Below, piece after piece: positions 5,911 to 5,914 of a stretch of DNA of 5,914 nt (positions are counted from its first letter, which is position 1; every line of letters starts with the position of its first letter). Both the position numbers and the translations under genes were made by a program. The DNA comes from an uncultured Ruminococcus sp. (GTDB taxonomy: Bacteria; Bacillota; Clostridia; Oscillospirales; Ruminococcaceae), in the NCBI GenBank assembly GCA_900543105.1, contig UQQA01000143.1, forward strand, positions 1-5,914, given 5' to 3'. The notes under the pieces are model-generated. The model saw only the letters and a program-made list of their open reading frames with translations. It searched no databases and was not told where the DNA came from.

Positions 5911-5914
5911 AATA

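Noticed and set aside
1..5914. CRISPR array, tRNA, rRNA, riboswitch
   Set aside because: No regularly spaced repeats, cloverleaf or conserved riboswitch core was seen on either strand.

Overview
The window looks like a chromosomal segment of a low-to-mid GC Gram-positive anaerobe of the Clostridia, probably Ruminococcus-like. This is inferred from codon use, the fused MacB-type ABC protein with a large outer domain, strong AGGAGG-type ribosome sites, and the insertion-sequence (IS) fragments. No rRNA or tRNA is present to fix the taxon, so the genus is a guess.

Left two thirds (1-3780): a two-gene operon read leftwards. A near-perfect housekeeping promoter (TTGACA, 17 bp, TATAAT) drives a TetR-family repressor. 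The repressor's TAA stop overlaps by one base the ATG of a 987-residue ABC transporter that joins an ATPase domain and an FtsX/MacB-type permease in one chain. An imperfect dyad just downstream of the predicted start of transcription is the likely repressor operator. The simplest model is a self-regulated, ligand-inducible export or mechanotransmission pump. The operon is followed by weak hairpins and a short tandem heptamer whose partial third copy contains the stop codon of the transporter.

Middle (3780-4890): a gene graveyard with no intact gene. It holds an AT-rich rightward gene remnant with an in-frame stop (3841-4270), a structured 64-nt hairpin unit, and the 3' end of an unrecognised leftward gene (4424 to about 4595). 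It also holds the 3' end of an IS5-family transposase (4613-4890, leftward). Two 18-bp direct copies of what looks like the same IS terminus lie at 4270-4287 and 4595-4612. I read the region as successive insertions and deletions.

Right (4891-5914): an IS481-like element read rightwards. Its DDE transposase keeps all three catalytic residues but is broken by a one-base deletion at 5283/5284 and loses its C-terminus at about 5859. Its leader contains a 12-bp inverted repeat whose second arm runs from the ribosome site to the start codon, which suggests protection against read-through translation. The last 50 bases are unrelated sequence with a good extended -10 promoter pointing out of the window.

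I did not find a convincing undescribed system. The most notable signals are the leader structure of the IS481-like element, the unidentified gene remnants with the repeated IS terminus and hairpin, and the roughly 560-residue outer domain of the ABC protein.
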